Source: Streptomyces mashuensis (GTDB lineage: Bacteria; Actinomycetota; Actinomycetes; Streptomycetales; Streptomycetaceae). From it: a DNA stretch of 64,000 nucleotides. Positions within the stretch are counted from its first letter, which is position 1; each line of letters starts with the position of its first letter. Below, one piece after another: positions 26,534 through 35,776 of the stretch. The position numbers and the translations under genes are program-made. The DNA is taken from positions 434,001 through 498,000 of the forward strand of contig NZ_BNBD01000002.1 in NCBI RefSeq assembly GCF_014654785.1. Reading direction: 5' to 3'. Under the pieces are notes generated by a model. It made no database searches and had not been told where the DNA came from. It was given only the letters and a program-made list of their open reading frames with translations.

Positions 26534-26556
26534 AAAAAGGACCCCCGAAGGGGCCC
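26534..26556 (-). terminator. UUCG-loop intrinsic terminator for the tRNA-Asn genes
   Basis: On the minus strand GGGCCCC-TTCG-GGGGTCC is followed by five T, a canonical intrinsic terminator with a stable UUCG tetraloop. Such a U-run is rare in this genome. It lies 8 bp after the downstream tRNA-Asn. Confidence 0.85.
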
Positions 26557-26564
26557 TCTCACCG

Positions 26565-26637
26565 CTCCCCCGACTGGACTCGAACCAGTAACCTGCCGGT
26601 TAACAGCCGGCTGCTCTGCCAATTGAGCTACAAGGGA
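26565..26637 (-). tRNA. tRNA-Asn (GUU), copy 2
   Basis: A 73-nt cloverleaf with anticodon GTT in CTGTTAA, D-arm AGCTCAATTGGCAGAGC and T-arm ACTGGTTCGAGTCCAGT. The acceptor starts TCCCTTG, so it has an extra wobble pair against CGGGGGA compared with the upstream copy. CCA is not encoded. Confidence 0.95.
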
Positions 26638-26642
26638 CCGCG

Positions 26643-26715
26643 CTCCCCCGACTGGACTCGAACCAGTAACCTGCCGGTTAACAGCCGGCTGCTCTGCCAA
26701 TTGAGCTACAGGGGA
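26643..26715 (-). tRNA. tRNA-Asn (GUU), copy 1
   Basis: A 73-nt tRNA, identical to the next copy except at one acceptor-stem base (TCCCCTG at the 5' end). The two copies are only 5 bp apart and surely co-transcribed from the right, ending at the UUCG terminator. Confidence 0.95.
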
Positions 26716-26901
26716 TCGGCGCGTCTGCCTCGAACGTACCTCCGTCCGGTCTCCCGGGCGGCGTGCGCTCGCTGCGACACATACATTAGCGCAAGCAGGG
26801 GGGTGCTCCGCCAATCGGTACCCCGGCGGGCCCCGGGAGTGACCTTCGGCCGGGCCGGGTAGGCGGCCCGGCACAGCGGATCCGACGGAAGGACGGTGCG
26901 C

Positions 26902-27189
26902 ATGCGCTACCGGCTGACGTTCATCACCGGCATGGCGGTCGGGTACGTGCTCGGCGCGCGGGCCGGGCGCGAGCGGTACGAGGAACTGCGCAAGGGCGCG
27001 CAGCGGATCGCGCAGAACCCCGCGGTCCGCAACACCGCCGAGGCCGCCGCCGTCAACGGCCGGGCCCTGGCGAACCGGGCCTGCAAGAAGGCCGGCGAGC
27101 GGCTGCCCGGCTCGGTGAACCAGCGGATCCGCAGCCTCCGCGAGCAGCGGTCCGGCGACGAGGACGAGTGGGGCACCAGCAACACCTGA
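26902..27189 (+). CDS. small YtxH-like protein
   Basis: A 95-residue protein. The N-terminal FITGMAVGYVLGARAGRERY resembles the YtxH-type glycine-rich membrane-associating segment; the rest is charged and helical (LRKGAQRIAQNPAVRNTAEA). GGAAGG 8 nt before ATG 26902 decides the start; GTG 26896 is too close to it. Its role is unknown, possibly envelope- or stress-related. Confidence 0.75.
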   Translation: MRYRLTFITGMAVGYVLGARAGRERYEELRKGAQRIAQNPAVRNTAEAAAVNGRALANRACKKAGERLPGSVNQRIRSLREQRSGDEDEWGTSNT

Positions 27190-27265
27190 CCACCGGGCCG
27201 ACGAACACCTGGCCAACACCCGACCTGGCACCCGCGCACCCTCCCGGGTTTGGCATCATCACCGC

Positions 27266-28732
27266 ATGGGCATAGTCGCGGGGTTGGACAGTTCCTCGGA
27301 GAGCACACGGATCGTCGTCTGCGATACCGACACGGGCACCGTGCTCCGGCACGGCTACGCGCCCCATCCCACCGCTGTTCCCGAGGGTGACCCGCAGGCG
27401 TGGCTGATCTCGCTGGGCGAGGCGGCCACCGGCGGGCTGCTGGAGGGTGTGCAGGCCATCGGGGTGTCCGCGCAGCAGCACGGTCTGCTGACGCTGGACG
27501 CGGGCGGTGTGCTGGTCCGCCCGGCCCTGCTGGGCAACGACAAGCGGATGCAGCCCACCGCCACCGAGCTGACCGACGCCCTGGGCGGCCGGGCCGCCTG
27601 GGCCGAGGCCGTGGGCGCAGTGCCGCAGGCCGCGCAGGCCCTCACCAAGCTGCGCTGGCTCGCCCGCAACGAACCCGAGTCCGCGGCCCGCGTCGCCGCC
27701 GTCCTCCAGCCGCACGACTGGCTGGTGTGGCAGCTGCTGGGCCGCCCGCTGCGCCGGACCACCGACCGCGGTGACGCCTCCGGCACGGGCTTCTGGTCGG
27801 CCGCCACCGAGTCCTGGCGCCCGGACCTCCTGGAGCTGGCGCTGGGCCGCCAGGCCGTCCTGCCGGACGTCCTGGGCCCCGCCGAGCCGGCCGGGCACAC
27901 CCCCGAGGGGCTGCTGATCTCCGCCGGCACGGGCGAGACCATGGCGGCGGCCTTCGGCCTCGGCGTGGGACCGGGCGACGCGGTGATCTCCCTCGGCGCC
28001 TCCGGCTCCGTCTTCGCCGTGCACCACAGCGCCCTCGCCGACACCACCGGCACCATCACCTCCTTCGCCGACGCCACCGGCCTCCACCTGCCCGTGGTGC
28101 AGGTCAGCAACGCCGCCCGCGTCCTGCGCGGCACCGCCGAGCTGCTCGGCACGGACCTGGCCGGCCTGTCCGAGCTCGCCCTGCTCAGCTCCCCCGGCGC
28201 GTACGGGATGGTGCTGCTGCCCTACCTGGAGGGCGAGCGGACCCCGCACCTGCCGCAGGCGGCCGGCACGCTGTCCGGGCTGCGCCGCGAGAGCATGAAG
28301 CGCGAGCACCTGGCCCGCGCCGCCTTCGAGGGCATGCTGTGCGGCCTGACGGACGCGCTGGACGTGCTGCGCGCCCGCGGCGTCGAGGTGCGCCGGGTGT
28401 TCCTGCTTGGCCCGGCGGCCGAGCTGCCGGCCGTGCAGGCCATCGCGCCCTCGCTGTTCGGCACGCAGGTCGTCGTGCCGCAGCCGGCGGACTACGCGGC
28501 CCTGGGCGCCGCCCGGCAGGCGGCCTGGTCGCTCGGCGTGCAGCACGGCATGCTCTCGCCGCAGCACCCGCCGATGTGGCCGGCGGCGGCCAGCCAGATC
28601 TTCGAGCCCACGGGCGAGGACCTGCCGGTGGCCCACGCCGTGCGCCAGCAGTACGCGGTCGTACGGGAGCAGGAGCACCCGGGCGCCCTCGGCGAGGCGC
28701 TGGGCACGCCGCAGTCCGTACCGGCCGGCTGA
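27266..28732 (+). CDS. FGGY-family carbohydrate kinase, xylulokinase-like
   Basis: A 488-residue sugar kinase of the ASKHA fold. The N-terminal phosphate-1 loop is AGLDSSSESTRIVVCD; then AIGVSAQQHGLL, the catalytic Asp region TTDRGDASGTGFW, and the C-terminal ATP site VISLGASGSVFAV and RVFLLGPAAELPAVQ. It would phosphorylate a pentulose such as D-xylulose. No xylose isomerase or sugar transporter lies alongside, so substrate choice is uncertain. CATCAT lies shortly before the ATG. Confidence 0.88.
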   Translation: MGIVAGLDSSSESTRIVVCDTDTGTVLRHGYAPHPTAVPEGDPQAWLISLGEAATGGLLEGVQAIGVSAQQHGLLTLDAGGVLVRPALLGNDKRMQPTATELTDALGGRAAWAEAVGAVPQAAQALTKLRWLARNEPESAARVAAVLQPHDWLVWQLLGRPLRRTTDRGDASGTGFWSAATESWRPDLLELALGRQAVLPDVLGPAEPAGHTPEGLLISAGTGETMAAAFGLGVGPGDAVISLGASGSVFAVHHSALADTTGTITSFADATGLHLPVVQVSNAARVLRGTAELLGTDLAGLSELALLSSPGAYGMVLLPYLEGERTPHLPQAAGTLSGLRRESMKREHLARAAFEGMLCGLTDALDVLRARGVEVRRVFLLGPAAELPAVQAIAPSLFGTQVVVPQPADYAALGAARQAAWSLGVQHGMLSPQHPPMWPAAASQIFEPTGEDLPVAHAVRQQYAVVREQEHPGALGEALGTPQSVPAG

Positions 28733-28772
28733 CCCCCGGGCCGTCGCCGGGACGGGGCTCGGTCGACGGGGC

Positions 28773-29984
28773 TCAGTCGAGGTAGCCGCGCAGCTGGTCG
28801 GCGAAGGCGTGGTCGCGCAGCTTGTTGAGGGTCTTCGACTCGATCTGCCGGATCCGCTCGCGCGTCACGCCGAAGATCCGGCCGATCTCCTCCAGCGTGC
28901 GCGGCCGCCCGTCGGCCAGCCCGTAGCGCAGCTGCACGACCTTCCGTTCGCGCTCGCCGAGCGTGGAGAGCACCGCCTCCAGGTGTTCGCGCAGCAGCAG
29001 GAAGGCCGCCGACTCCACGGGTGAGGCCGCGTCGCCGTCCTCGATGAGGTCGCCGAGCGCGACGTCGTCCTCCTCGCCCACGGGCGCGTGCAGCGACACC
29101 GGTTCCTGGGCGAGCCGCAGCACCTCGCTGACGCGTTCCCCGGACAGGTCGAGCTGGGCGGCGACCTCGTCGGGGGTGGGCTCGTAGCCGCGTTCCTGGA
29201 GCATCCGGCGCTGCACCCGCACCACGCGGTTGATCAGCTCGACGACGTGCACCGGGACGCGGATCGTGCGGGCCTGGTCGGCCAGGGCCCGGGACATGGC
29301 CTGGCGGATCCACCACGTGGCGTAGGTGGAGAACTTGTACCCGCGCGCGTAGTCGAACTTCTCGACCGCCCTGATGAGCCCCAGGTTGCCTTCCTGCACC
29401 AGGTCGAGCATGGTCAGGCCGCGCCCGATGTAGCGCTTGGCGACGGAGACCACGAGCCGCAGGTTGGCCTCGATCAGGCGGCGTTTGGCCATGCGACCGA
29501 GGACGACCAGCCGGTCGAGGTCCAGGGCGAGCTGCGTGTCGAGGTCGGGCGTGCGGGCGAGCTTCTCCTCGGCGAACAGGCCGGCCTCCACGCGCCGGGC
29601 CAGCTCGACCTCCTCGGCCGCCGACAGCAGCGGTATGCGCCCGATCTCGCGCAGGTACTGGCGGAACAGGTCGGAGGAGGGGCCGCCGGTGTCGGCCCGC
29701 GCGGCCGAAGCGGCGGCGGTCTCGGAGGCGGTGTCGGACGCGTCGTCGGCGGTGTCGGAGGCCGTATCGGGGACGTCGGCCGCCGTGTCGGCCGCGTCCG
29801 GGCCGTCATCGGGGGCGTCGTCGGGGGCGGGGGCGCGGCCGGCCCGACCGCCGGCGGCCCCGGCGCGCTCGGCGTCGCCGGCCGGGGCCAGGGTCTCGGC
29901 CGGGGGCGGCGGCGCCTGCAGGGGCACGGTCAGGGCCGGGGGGTCGGCCAGGGCCTGCGGCAGGGTCGGGGTCCGGGTCTGCAC
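28773..29984 (-). CDS. hrdA: principal-type RNA polymerase sigma factor, HrdA-like
   Basis: A 403-residue sigma-70 family factor. Residues 1-100 are a low-complexity Ala/Asp/Thr region. Regions 1.2-2.4 follow ([51 protein letters not shown]), then region 3 and region 4.2 ([20 protein letters not shown]). It lacks the long basic N-terminus of HrdB, and its size and linkage to dnaG and dgt match HrdA of Streptomyces. AGGAGG precedes GTG 29984. HrdA is non-essential in studied strains. Confidence 0.88.
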   Translation of the reverse strand: MQTRTPTLPQALADPPALTVPLQAPPPPAETLAPAGDAERAGAAGGRAGRAPAPDDAPDDGPDAADTAADVPDTASDTADDASDTASETAAASAARADTGGPSSDLFRQYLREIGRIPLLSAAEEVELARRVEAGLFAEEKLARTPDLDTQLALDLDRLVVLGRMAKRRLIEANLRLVVSVAKRYIGRGLTMLDLVQEGNLGLIRAVEKFDYARGYKFSTYATWWIRQAMSRALADQARTIRVPVHVVELINRVVRVQRRMLQERGYEPTPDEVAAQLDLSGERVSEVLRLAQEPVSLHAPVGEEDDVALGDLIEDGDAASPVESAAFLLLREHLEAVLSTLGERERKVVQLRYGLADGRPRTLEEIGRIFGVTRERIRQIESKTLNKLRDHAFADQLRGYLD

Positions 29985-30305
29985 GGGGGCGACCTCCTGG
30001 GTGATCGCTGCTGTGGCGGCAGAGCTAGGGGCGGAACACCCGCGCCGGGGAACCGGGGGCGGGCGGCCTGCCGGTCACCCCGGGCCGGGCCGACCCGCAC
30101 GACGCGCCCGGCACGGCTGGGAGGTCCGGCGCTGGGCCAGCTCGGCCGGACCGCCGCGCTCCGAGGGCTCGGGCACCGCCCACCAGTGTGGGGCACGACG
30201 CGGGCCCGCCACGAGGGGCGTGCGCTCACTTTCTGAGCCCGGCCGGTGACCGGTTGCACACGCCCGTCACCAGCCGCCCCGCAGGCCGCTGGAGACCTGC
30301 GCCCG
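29985..30305. other. intergenic region between dnaG and hrdA
   Basis: About 320 bp, very G/C-rich, with several short weak hairpins and the hrdA Shine-Dalgarno at its left end. I see no convincing -35/-10 pair, repeat or small gene. The hrdA promoter must lie here unless hrdA is read through from dnaG. Confidence 0.5.
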
Positions 30306-32204
30306 CTACAGCGCCGCGGCGCCGCGGTCCTTCAGGGCTCGGCCGTACTGCTCCAGCACCCACAGCTCGTTCTGCACGGCCGCCAGGTGCTCGGGGTCGG
30401 GGCGGTCGCCGAGCCGTACGAGGCCGGCCTGGACGTCCTTCACGCGCCGCTCCACGGCCCGCAGCCGGACGTGCACCAGCTGCACGCCCGCGTAGGTCTC
30501 GTCCACGTTCTTGGTGCGGACGGCCTCCACCGCGAGCTCCGTGATCAGTGCGCGCACGGTGTCGTCGGGCGCGGCGTCGCGGACGCGGGCGAGGTAGCCG
30601 TCGTCGGCGCCGGTGACGCCGCCCGCCTGCTCGATGCAGCGCCGGACGACGGCGTAGGGCGGCGCGGTGAACTCGTCCTCGCCGTACGCGTCGAAGGCGG
30701 GCGCGACGAGTTCGGGGTACTGGAGGGCGAGCTTGAGCAGCTCGCGCTCGGTGAGCGCGGCGGGGCTGCGCAGGTTCAGCGCGGGGCCGCGGGGGGCCTG
30801 CGGCTGCGGCGCGGCGGCCTGCTGGGCACCCTGGGCGCGGGGCGTACGGGTGTCGGGGCGCTGGCCGCGCTCGCGGGCCCAGCGCGCCAGCTGGCCGACG
30901 CGGCGCACCACGAACTGGGTGTCGAGGATGCCGAGCATGCCGGCGAGCTGCACGGCGTACTCGTGCTGGATGGCGCTGTTCTTGATGTTGGCGACGATGG
31001 GCGCGGCGGCCTCCAGGGCGGCGGCGCGGCCCTCGGCGGTGTCGAGGTTGTGCCGGGCGACGACCTGGCGGATGGCGAAGGCGAACAGCGGGGTGCGGGA
31101 CTCGACGAGGGCCTGTACGGCCGCGTCGCCCTCGGCGAGGCGCAGCTCGCAGGGGTCCATGCCGCCGGGGGTGATCGCGATGGAGGTCTCGGCGGCGAAC
31201 TTCTGGTCGTCCTCGAAGGCGCGCAGTGCGGCCTTCTGGCCGGCGGCGTCGCCGTCGAAGGTGAAGACGACCTCGGAGGCGGCGTTGTCCATCAGCAGCC
31301 GCCGCAGGATCTTGATGTGCTCGCCGGCGAAGGCGGTGCCGCAGGTGGCGATGGCGGTGGTGACGCCCGCGAGGTGGCAGGCCATGACGTCGGTGTAGCC
31401 CTCGACGACGACGGCCTTGTTGGTGCGGGCGATCTCCTTCTTGGCGAGCTCGATGCCGTAGAGGACCTGCGACTTGCGGTAGAGCGGCGTCTCGGGTGTG
31501 TTGAGGTACTTGGGGCCGTTGTCGTCGTCGCGGAGCTTGCGTGCGCCGAAGCCGATGACCTCGCCGGTGATGTCGCGGATGGGCCACATCAGGCGGCCGC
31601 GGAAGCGGTCGATGGGCCGGCCGTTGCGGCTCTCCTGGGCGAGGCCGGAGACCAGCAGCTCCTTGTCGGAGAAGCCCTTGCCGCGCAGGAAGCGGGTGAG
31701 GTGGTCCCAGCCGGCGGGGCTGTAGCCGACGCCGAAGTGCTCGGCGGCGGCCTGGTCGAAGCCGCGGCCGGCCAGGAAGGCGCGGCCGATCTCCGCCTCG
31801 GCACTGTTCAGCTGCTCGGCGTAGAACTTGGCCGCGATCTTGTGGGCCTCGACCAGGCGGATCCGCTCGCCCTGCTGGCGGCCGGGCGTGTAGCCGCCCT
31901 CCTCGTAGCGCAGGGTGATGCCGGCCTGGGCCGCCAGCCGCTCGATGGTCTCGGCGAAGGACAGGTGCTCGATCTTCATGACGAAGTCGACGGTGTCCCC
32001 GCCCTGCTGGCAGCCGAAGCAGTGGTAGAGGCCCTTGGCGGGGCTGACGTGGAAGGACGGCGACTTCTCGTCGTGGAAGGGGCACAGGCCCTTGAGGTTG
32101 CCGCCGCCGGCGTTGCGCAGCTGGAGGTACTCGGAGACGACGGCGTCGATCGGGACCGCGTCCCGGACCGCCTTCACATCGTCGTCGTTGATCCTGCCTG
32201 CCAC
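30306..32204 (-). CDS. dnaG: DNA primase DnaG
   Basis: A 632-residue primase that makes RNA primers for lagging-strand synthesis. The zinc ribbon is CHC2 type (Cys41, His44, Cys62, Cys65: CPFHDEKSPSFH then HCFGC). The TOPRIM catalytic domain shows VVVEGYTDVMA and VVFTFDGDAAGQKA. The C-terminal region (about 450-632) is the helicase-interacting domain. It follows a GNAT gene by 9 bp and precedes the sigma factor gene, recalling the rpsU-dnaG-rpoD grouping of other bacteria. Confidence 0.96.
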   Translation of the reverse strand: MAGRINDDDVKAVRDAVPIDAVVSEYLQLRNAGGGNLKGLCPFHDEKSPSFHVSPAKGLYHCFGCQQGGDTVDFVMKIEHLSFAETIERLAAQAGITLRYEEGGYTPGRQQGERIRLVEAHKIAAKFYAEQLNSAEAEIGRAFLAGRGFDQAAAEHFGVGYSPAGWDHLTRFLRGKGFSDKELLVSGLAQESRNGRPIDRFRGRLMWPIRDITGEVIGFGARKLRDDDNGPKYLNTPETPLYRKSQVLYGIELAKKEIARTNKAVVVEGYTDVMACHLAGVTTAIATCGTAFAGEHIKILRRLLMDNAASEVVFTFDGDAAGQKAALRAFEDDQKFAAETSIAITPGGMDPCELRLAEGDAAVQALVESRTPLFAFAIRQVVARHNLDTAEGRAAALEAAAPIVANIKNSAIQHEYAVQLAGMLGILDTQFVVRRVGQLARWARERGQRPDTRTPRAQGAQQAAAPQPQAPRGPALNLRSPAALTERELLKLALQYPELVAPAFDAYGEDEFTAPPYAVVRRCIEQAGGVTGADDGYLARVRDAAPDDTVRALITELAVEAVRTKNVDETYAGVQLVHVRLRAVERRVKDVQAGLVRLGDRPDPEHLAAVQNELWVLEQYGRALKDRGAAAL

Positions 32205-32213
32205 GCGTGAATT

Positions 32214-32693
32214 CTACGGTGAGCCGTCCCCGGCCCCGCCCACCGTGATCGCGAAGACGTGGTGCGGGCCGATGGGCGGCAGGTCGAACTCCTCGCCGAC
32301 GGCCGTGAAGCCCTGCCGCTCGTAGAAGCCGCGGGCCGAGGTGCGGCCGTTGCACCACACCAGGCGGGCGCCCTGCTCCGCGGCCCGGTCCAGGCCGGCG
32401 CGGAGCACGGCCGCGCCGTGGCCCCGGCCGCGGACGGCGGGGGCGCTGGCCATGCCGCGGAAGCGGTACGCGGGGGCGTCCGCCATGGGCGCGGTGCGCT
32501 CCGGGAACGCCTCGGGGAAGAACGTCACGCAGGCCGTCAGGGCGCCGTCCTCGTCGTAGGCCGCGACATGGAAGGAGTCCGGGAGGGCGTCCTCGGGGAA
32601 GACCGCGTCCTCGGGCGGGAAGCCGGGGCGGAGCACCGACCGGCGCAGGTCGAAGATCTCCGCCACGGGCACCAGCGCTGTACGGATCGTCAT
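32214..32693 (-). CDS. GNAT family N-acetyltransferase
   Basis: A 159-residue acetyltransferase. The acetyl-CoA pyrophosphate loop is VRGRGHGAAVL (R/Q-x-x-G-x-G/A type), followed by the usual C-terminal WCNGRTSARGFYERQGF. Substrate unknown. ATG 32693 is chosen over one three codons upstream. It overlaps nothing and ends 9 bp before dnaG, so it is probably the first gene of that operon. Confidence 0.85.
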   Translation of the reverse strand: MTIRTALVPVAEIFDLRRSVLRPGFPPEDAVFPEDALPDSFHVAAYDEDGALTACVTFFPEAFPERTAPMADAPAYRFRGMASAPAVRGRGHGAAVLRAGLDRAAEQGARLVWCNGRTSARGFYERQGFTAVGEEFDLPPIGPHHVFAITVGGAGDGSP

Positions 32694-32703
32694 GCGGCCC
32701 ACG

Positions 32704-33972
32704 TTAGTCCTGGGGCAGGAGTGACTCCAGAGGTGTGGTGGGGTCCGCGAGGGCCGTGGGGTCGAGGGGCCGGCCGGAGCGGATGAGGCGCTGGATGGGG
32801 CCGGTGACGTCCCACACGTTGACGTTCATTCCGGCCAGCAGCCGGCCCTCGCGCAGCCAGAAGGCGATGAACTCGCGCTTGCCGACGTCGCCGCGGCACA
32901 CCACCTGGTCGTACGAGCCGGGCGGCGCGTAGCCGGAGTACTCCAGGCCGACGTCGTACTGGTCGGAGTAGAAGTACGGGACGCGGTCGTACGAGACGTC
33001 CTGGCCGAGCATGGCGCGGGCGGCGGCGGGGCCGGCGTGCAGGGCGTTGGCCCAGTGCTCGACGCGGAGGCGGGTGTGGAGCCAGGGGTGCTCGGCGGCG
33101 GCGACGTCGCCCGCGGCGAAGATGTCGGGGTCGGAGGTGCGCAGGGAGGCGTCGACGGCGATGCCCCCGCCGTCGGCGCGGTCGACGAGGGCCAGGCCGG
33201 CGGCCTCGGCGAGCGCGGTGCGGGGGGCGGCGCCGACGGCGGCGAGCACGTCGTGGGCGGGGTGCTCCTCGCCGTCGTCGGTGCGGACGGCCAGGACCAT
33301 GCCGTCGTGGCCGGTGATCTCGGTGAGGCGGGCGCCGAAGTGGAAGCGGACGCCGTGCTCGCTGTGCAGGTCGGCGAAGAGCTGGCCGAGCTCCGGGCCG
33401 AGGACGGGGTGCAGCGGGGTGGGCTCGGGCTCGACGACGGTGACCTCGGCGCCGTAGCCGCGGGCGGCGGCGGCGACCTCCAGGCCGATCCAGCCGGCGC
33501 CGGCGATGACGAGGTGGCCGTTGTCCCGGCCGAGGGAGGACAGCACGCCGCGCAGCCGCTCGGCGTGGGCGAGGCGGCGCAGGTGGTGGACGCCGGCCAG
33601 GCCGGTGCCGGGGACGTCGAGGCGGCGCGGCTCGGCGCCGGTGGCCAGCAGCAGCTTGTCGTAGTGGACGAGGGTGCCGTCGCCCAGCCGGACGGTCCTG
33701 GCGGCCCGGTCGAGGTGGACGGCGGGCTGGCCGAGGTGCAGCTCGACGTCGGCCTTGGCGTACCAGTCGGGCTTGTGGACGAAGACGCTGTCGCGGGCGT
33801 CGCGGCCCGTGAGGTACCCCTTGGACAGCGGTGGGCGCTCGTAGGGGTGCTCGCGTTCGTCACAGATGAGGATCACCCGCCCGGTGAAGCCCTCCTGACG
33901 GAGTGTCTCGGCGGCCTTGGCGCCGGCCAGGCCCCCTCCGACGATGACGAACGTCTGGTGTGCGTCCACCAC
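32704..33972 (-). CDS. FAD-dependent ferredoxin/rubredoxin reductase-like oxidoreductase
   Basis: A 422-residue two-dinucleotide-fold flavoprotein. FAD site: TFVIVGGGLAGAKAAETL at the N-terminus and DIFAAGDVAAAEHPW. NAD(P)H site: LVIAGAGWIGLEVAAAARGY. The ERPPLSKGYL loop and the C-terminal FYSDQYDVGLEYSG match oxygenase-coupled ferredoxin reductases, which feed electrons to P450s or dioxygenases. No such partner is adjacent. AGGAGG 6 nt upstream of GTG 33972 sets the start. Confidence 0.92.
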   Translation of the reverse strand: MVDAHQTFVIVGGGLAGAKAAETLRQEGFTGRVILICDEREHPYERPPLSKGYLTGRDARDSVFVHKPDWYAKADVELHLGQPAVHLDRAARTVRLGDGTLVHYDKLLLATGAEPRRLDVPGTGLAGVHHLRRLAHAERLRGVLSSLGRDNGHLVIAGAGWIGLEVAAAARGYGAEVTVVEPEPTPLHPVLGPELGQLFADLHSEHGVRFHFGARLTEITGHDGMVLAVRTDDGEEHPAHDVLAAVGAAPRTALAEAAGLALVDRADGGGIAVDASLRTSDPDIFAAGDVAAAEHPWLHTRLRVEHWANALHAGPAAARAMLGQDVSYDRVPYFYSDQYDVGLEYSGYAPPGSYDQVVCRGDVGKREFIAFWLREGRLLAGMNVNVWDVTGPIQRLIRSGRPLDPTALADPTTPLESLLPQD

Positions 33973-34120
33973 TTGCTGCCTCCTCAGTGCCGCGCGGTGC
34001 GCGGGGTCGTCGGTCCGGTCGGGAAGCCGGTCGGAAGCCGGTCGGAAAACGGCCACCGCCGAGGGTCCCGCACCGCGCGTGCCGCCGGTAGAGGGAGTAC
34101 CCCGGACGGATGGCCGGGCG

Positions 34121-34287
34121 CCAGGGGGTGTCCGATGGGTCGGTGCGCGCCCCCCCGGCGTCTGGTGCGGTGCATCGCAAGGCGGAGCATCGCCCTCGTA
34201 CTGGGCGTACTCGGGTGATGCGACAACGCAGCGAGGTGCCGTGCCAGGCGTCGGGGGGCGTGTGCCGACCCATCGGACACCCCCTGG
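34121..34287 (+). repeat. 167-bp long imperfect palindrome, MITE- or structured-RNA-like element
   Basis: The outer arms 34121-34143 and 34265-34287 are a 23-bp perfect inverted repeat starting CCAGGGGGTG. The complementarity continues inward for about 30 more pairs. Aligning the arms, about ten differences are all of the kind that gives G-U pairs in RNA read from the plus strand, with one bulged C and one A-G mismatch. An apical stem closes on GTAC-TGGGC-GTAC (34198-34210). It fills most of the gap between dgt (stop 34299) and the flavoprotein gene. It could be a non-autonomous mobile element, a terminator or a small RNA. Confidence 0.75.
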
Positions 34288-34298
34288 GGCCGCCCGGA

Positions 34299-35663
34299 TC
34301 ACTCTGTGGGGCCGTGCGGGCCGCGGCGGGTGCCGTGGGGGGTGGTGAGCCGGGCGTGGAGGGTGCGGGCGGAGCTGTCGGTGAGGGCGGCGATCTGGTC
34401 GACGACGGCGCGCAGGCGGCCGGCGTCGTCGGCGGCCTCGTTCCACACCGAGCGGAACTGCGGGTCGAGGCCGTCGGGGGCGCGGGCCACGAGCGCCTCG
34501 CCCAGTTCGGCGATGACGACGCGCTGTTCGGCGCGCAGCTTCTCCTGGTCCGGGCGCTGCATGACGTACCGGTCGGCGACGGCCTTGAGCACGGCGCACT
34601 CCAGGCGGGTGCCGCGGGGGACGACGAGCTCGGCGTGGTAGCGGGTGAGCCGGCCGGGCCCGTACGCCTGGCGCGTGGCGGTCTCGGCGGCCAGGCAGAA
34701 GCGGCCGATGAGCTGGCTGGTGGCGTCCTTGAGGCGGGCCTGGGCGGCGACGGAGCCGTCGTAGCCGTGCGGCCACCACTCCTGCTCCAGCAGCCGGTCG
34801 AGGGCCTCGGCGAGCTCGGCGGGCTCGGCGCCGGGGGCGTAGCGGCGGGCGGCGACGGCGAAGACCTCGTCGCGCTCGGGGCCGGCGAGGAGGACGTTGG
34901 GGTCGAGGTGGCCGGCGTGCAGGCCGTCCTCGACGTCGTGCACCGAGTACGCGACGTCGTCGGACCAGTCCATGACCTGGGCCTCGAAGCTCTGCCGGTG
35001 GGCCGGGGCGCCCGCGCGGGCCCAGCGGAAGACGGGCAGGTCGTCGGCGTAGACGCCGAACTTGCGGGAGGCGGGGTCGGTGGGGTGGCCGCCGCGCGGC
35101 CAGGGGTACTTGGTCGCGGAGTCGAGGGCGGCGCGGGTGAGGTTGAGGCCGACGCTGACGAGGTCGCCGGTGGCGGGGTCGGCCACGAAGCGCTTGGGTT
35201 CGAGCCGGGTGAGCAGGCGCAGCGACTGTGCGTTGCCCTCGAAGCCGCCGCAGTCGCGGGCGACTTGGTCGAGGGCGGCCTCGCCGTTGTGGCCGAAGGG
35301 CGGGTGGCCGAGGTCGTGGGCGAGGCAGGCGGTCTCGACGAGGTCGGGGTCGCAGCCCAGGGCGGCGCCGAGCTCCCGGCCGACCTGGGCGCACTCCAGG
35401 GAGTGGGTCAGGCGGGTGCGGGGGCTGGCGTCCCAGGCCTGGGCACTGGTGCCGGGGGTGACGACCTGGGTCTTGCCGGCGAGGCGGCGCAGGGCGGCGG
35501 AGTGCAGCACGCGCGCCCGGTCGCGCTGGAAGGCGGTGCGGCCGGGCCGCTTGTCGGGCTCGGGGGCCCATCGCTCCAGGTCGGCGGGGTCGTAGCCGGC
35601 GGTGCCGGGGCGTTCGCCGGTGCCGGGTGCGGGGCTGTCGCTGTCCGTGCTGCTGCCGTTCAT
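34299..35663 (-). CDS. dgt: deoxyguanosinetriphosphate triphosphohydrolase-like protein
   Basis: A 454-residue HD-domain enzyme that splits dNTPs to deoxynucleosides and triphosphate, controlling dNTP pools. The metal ligands are in [12 protein letters not shown] (His) and [16 protein letters not shown] (His-Asp plus downstream His), with [14 protein letters not shown] supplying the last Asp. [20 protein letters not shown] is the conserved N-terminal stretch. It is one gene away from dnaG, as in other actinobacteria. Confidence 0.92.
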   Translation of the reverse strand: MNGSSTDSDSPAPGTGERPGTAGYDPADLERWAPEPDKRPGRTAFQRDRARVLHSAALRRLAGKTQVVTPGTSAQAWDASPRTRLTHSLECAQVGRELGAALGCDPDLVETACLAHDLGHPPFGHNGEAALDQVARDCGGFEGNAQSLRLLTRLEPKRFVADPATGDLVSVGLNLTRAALDSATKYPWPRGGHPTDPASRKFGVYADDLPVFRWARAGAPAHRQSFEAQVMDWSDDVAYSVHDVEDGLHAGHLDPNVLLAGPERDEVFAVAARRYAPGAEPAELAEALDRLLEQEWWPHGYDGSVAAQARLKDATSQLIGRFCLAAETATRQAYGPGRLTRYHAELVVPRGTRLECAVLKAVADRYVMQRPDQEKLRAEQRVVIAELGEALVARAPDGLDPQFRSVWNEAADDAGRLRAVVDQIAALTDSSARTLHARLTTPHGTRRGPHGPTE

Positions 35664-35776
35664 ACCCCCGACGGTAGCCCGGGGGTGTGACAGCGGCGAC
35701 GTGCGCGACCGGTGCCGCCGGCCGGGAACCGCGCCGCGGCCGGCTGCGTTCCTGTACCGGTGAACGGGGAGGTCCG

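Noticed and set aside
26306..26715. Possible genomic-island insertion at the tRNA cluster
   Set aside because: No integrase, no att duplication of a tRNA 3' end and no change in composition next to the tRNAs.
26404..26862. An open reading frame with a repeated peptide (SPDWTRTSNLPVNS type), looking like a tandem-repeat protein
   Set aside because: The repeats are the antisense translation of the two tandem tRNA-Asn genes at 26565-26715.
34110..35690. A 526-codon Gly/Val-rich plus-strand frame over dgt
   Set aside because: It is a mirror frame of dgt that starts inside the palindromic element. No ribosome-binding site or known domain.
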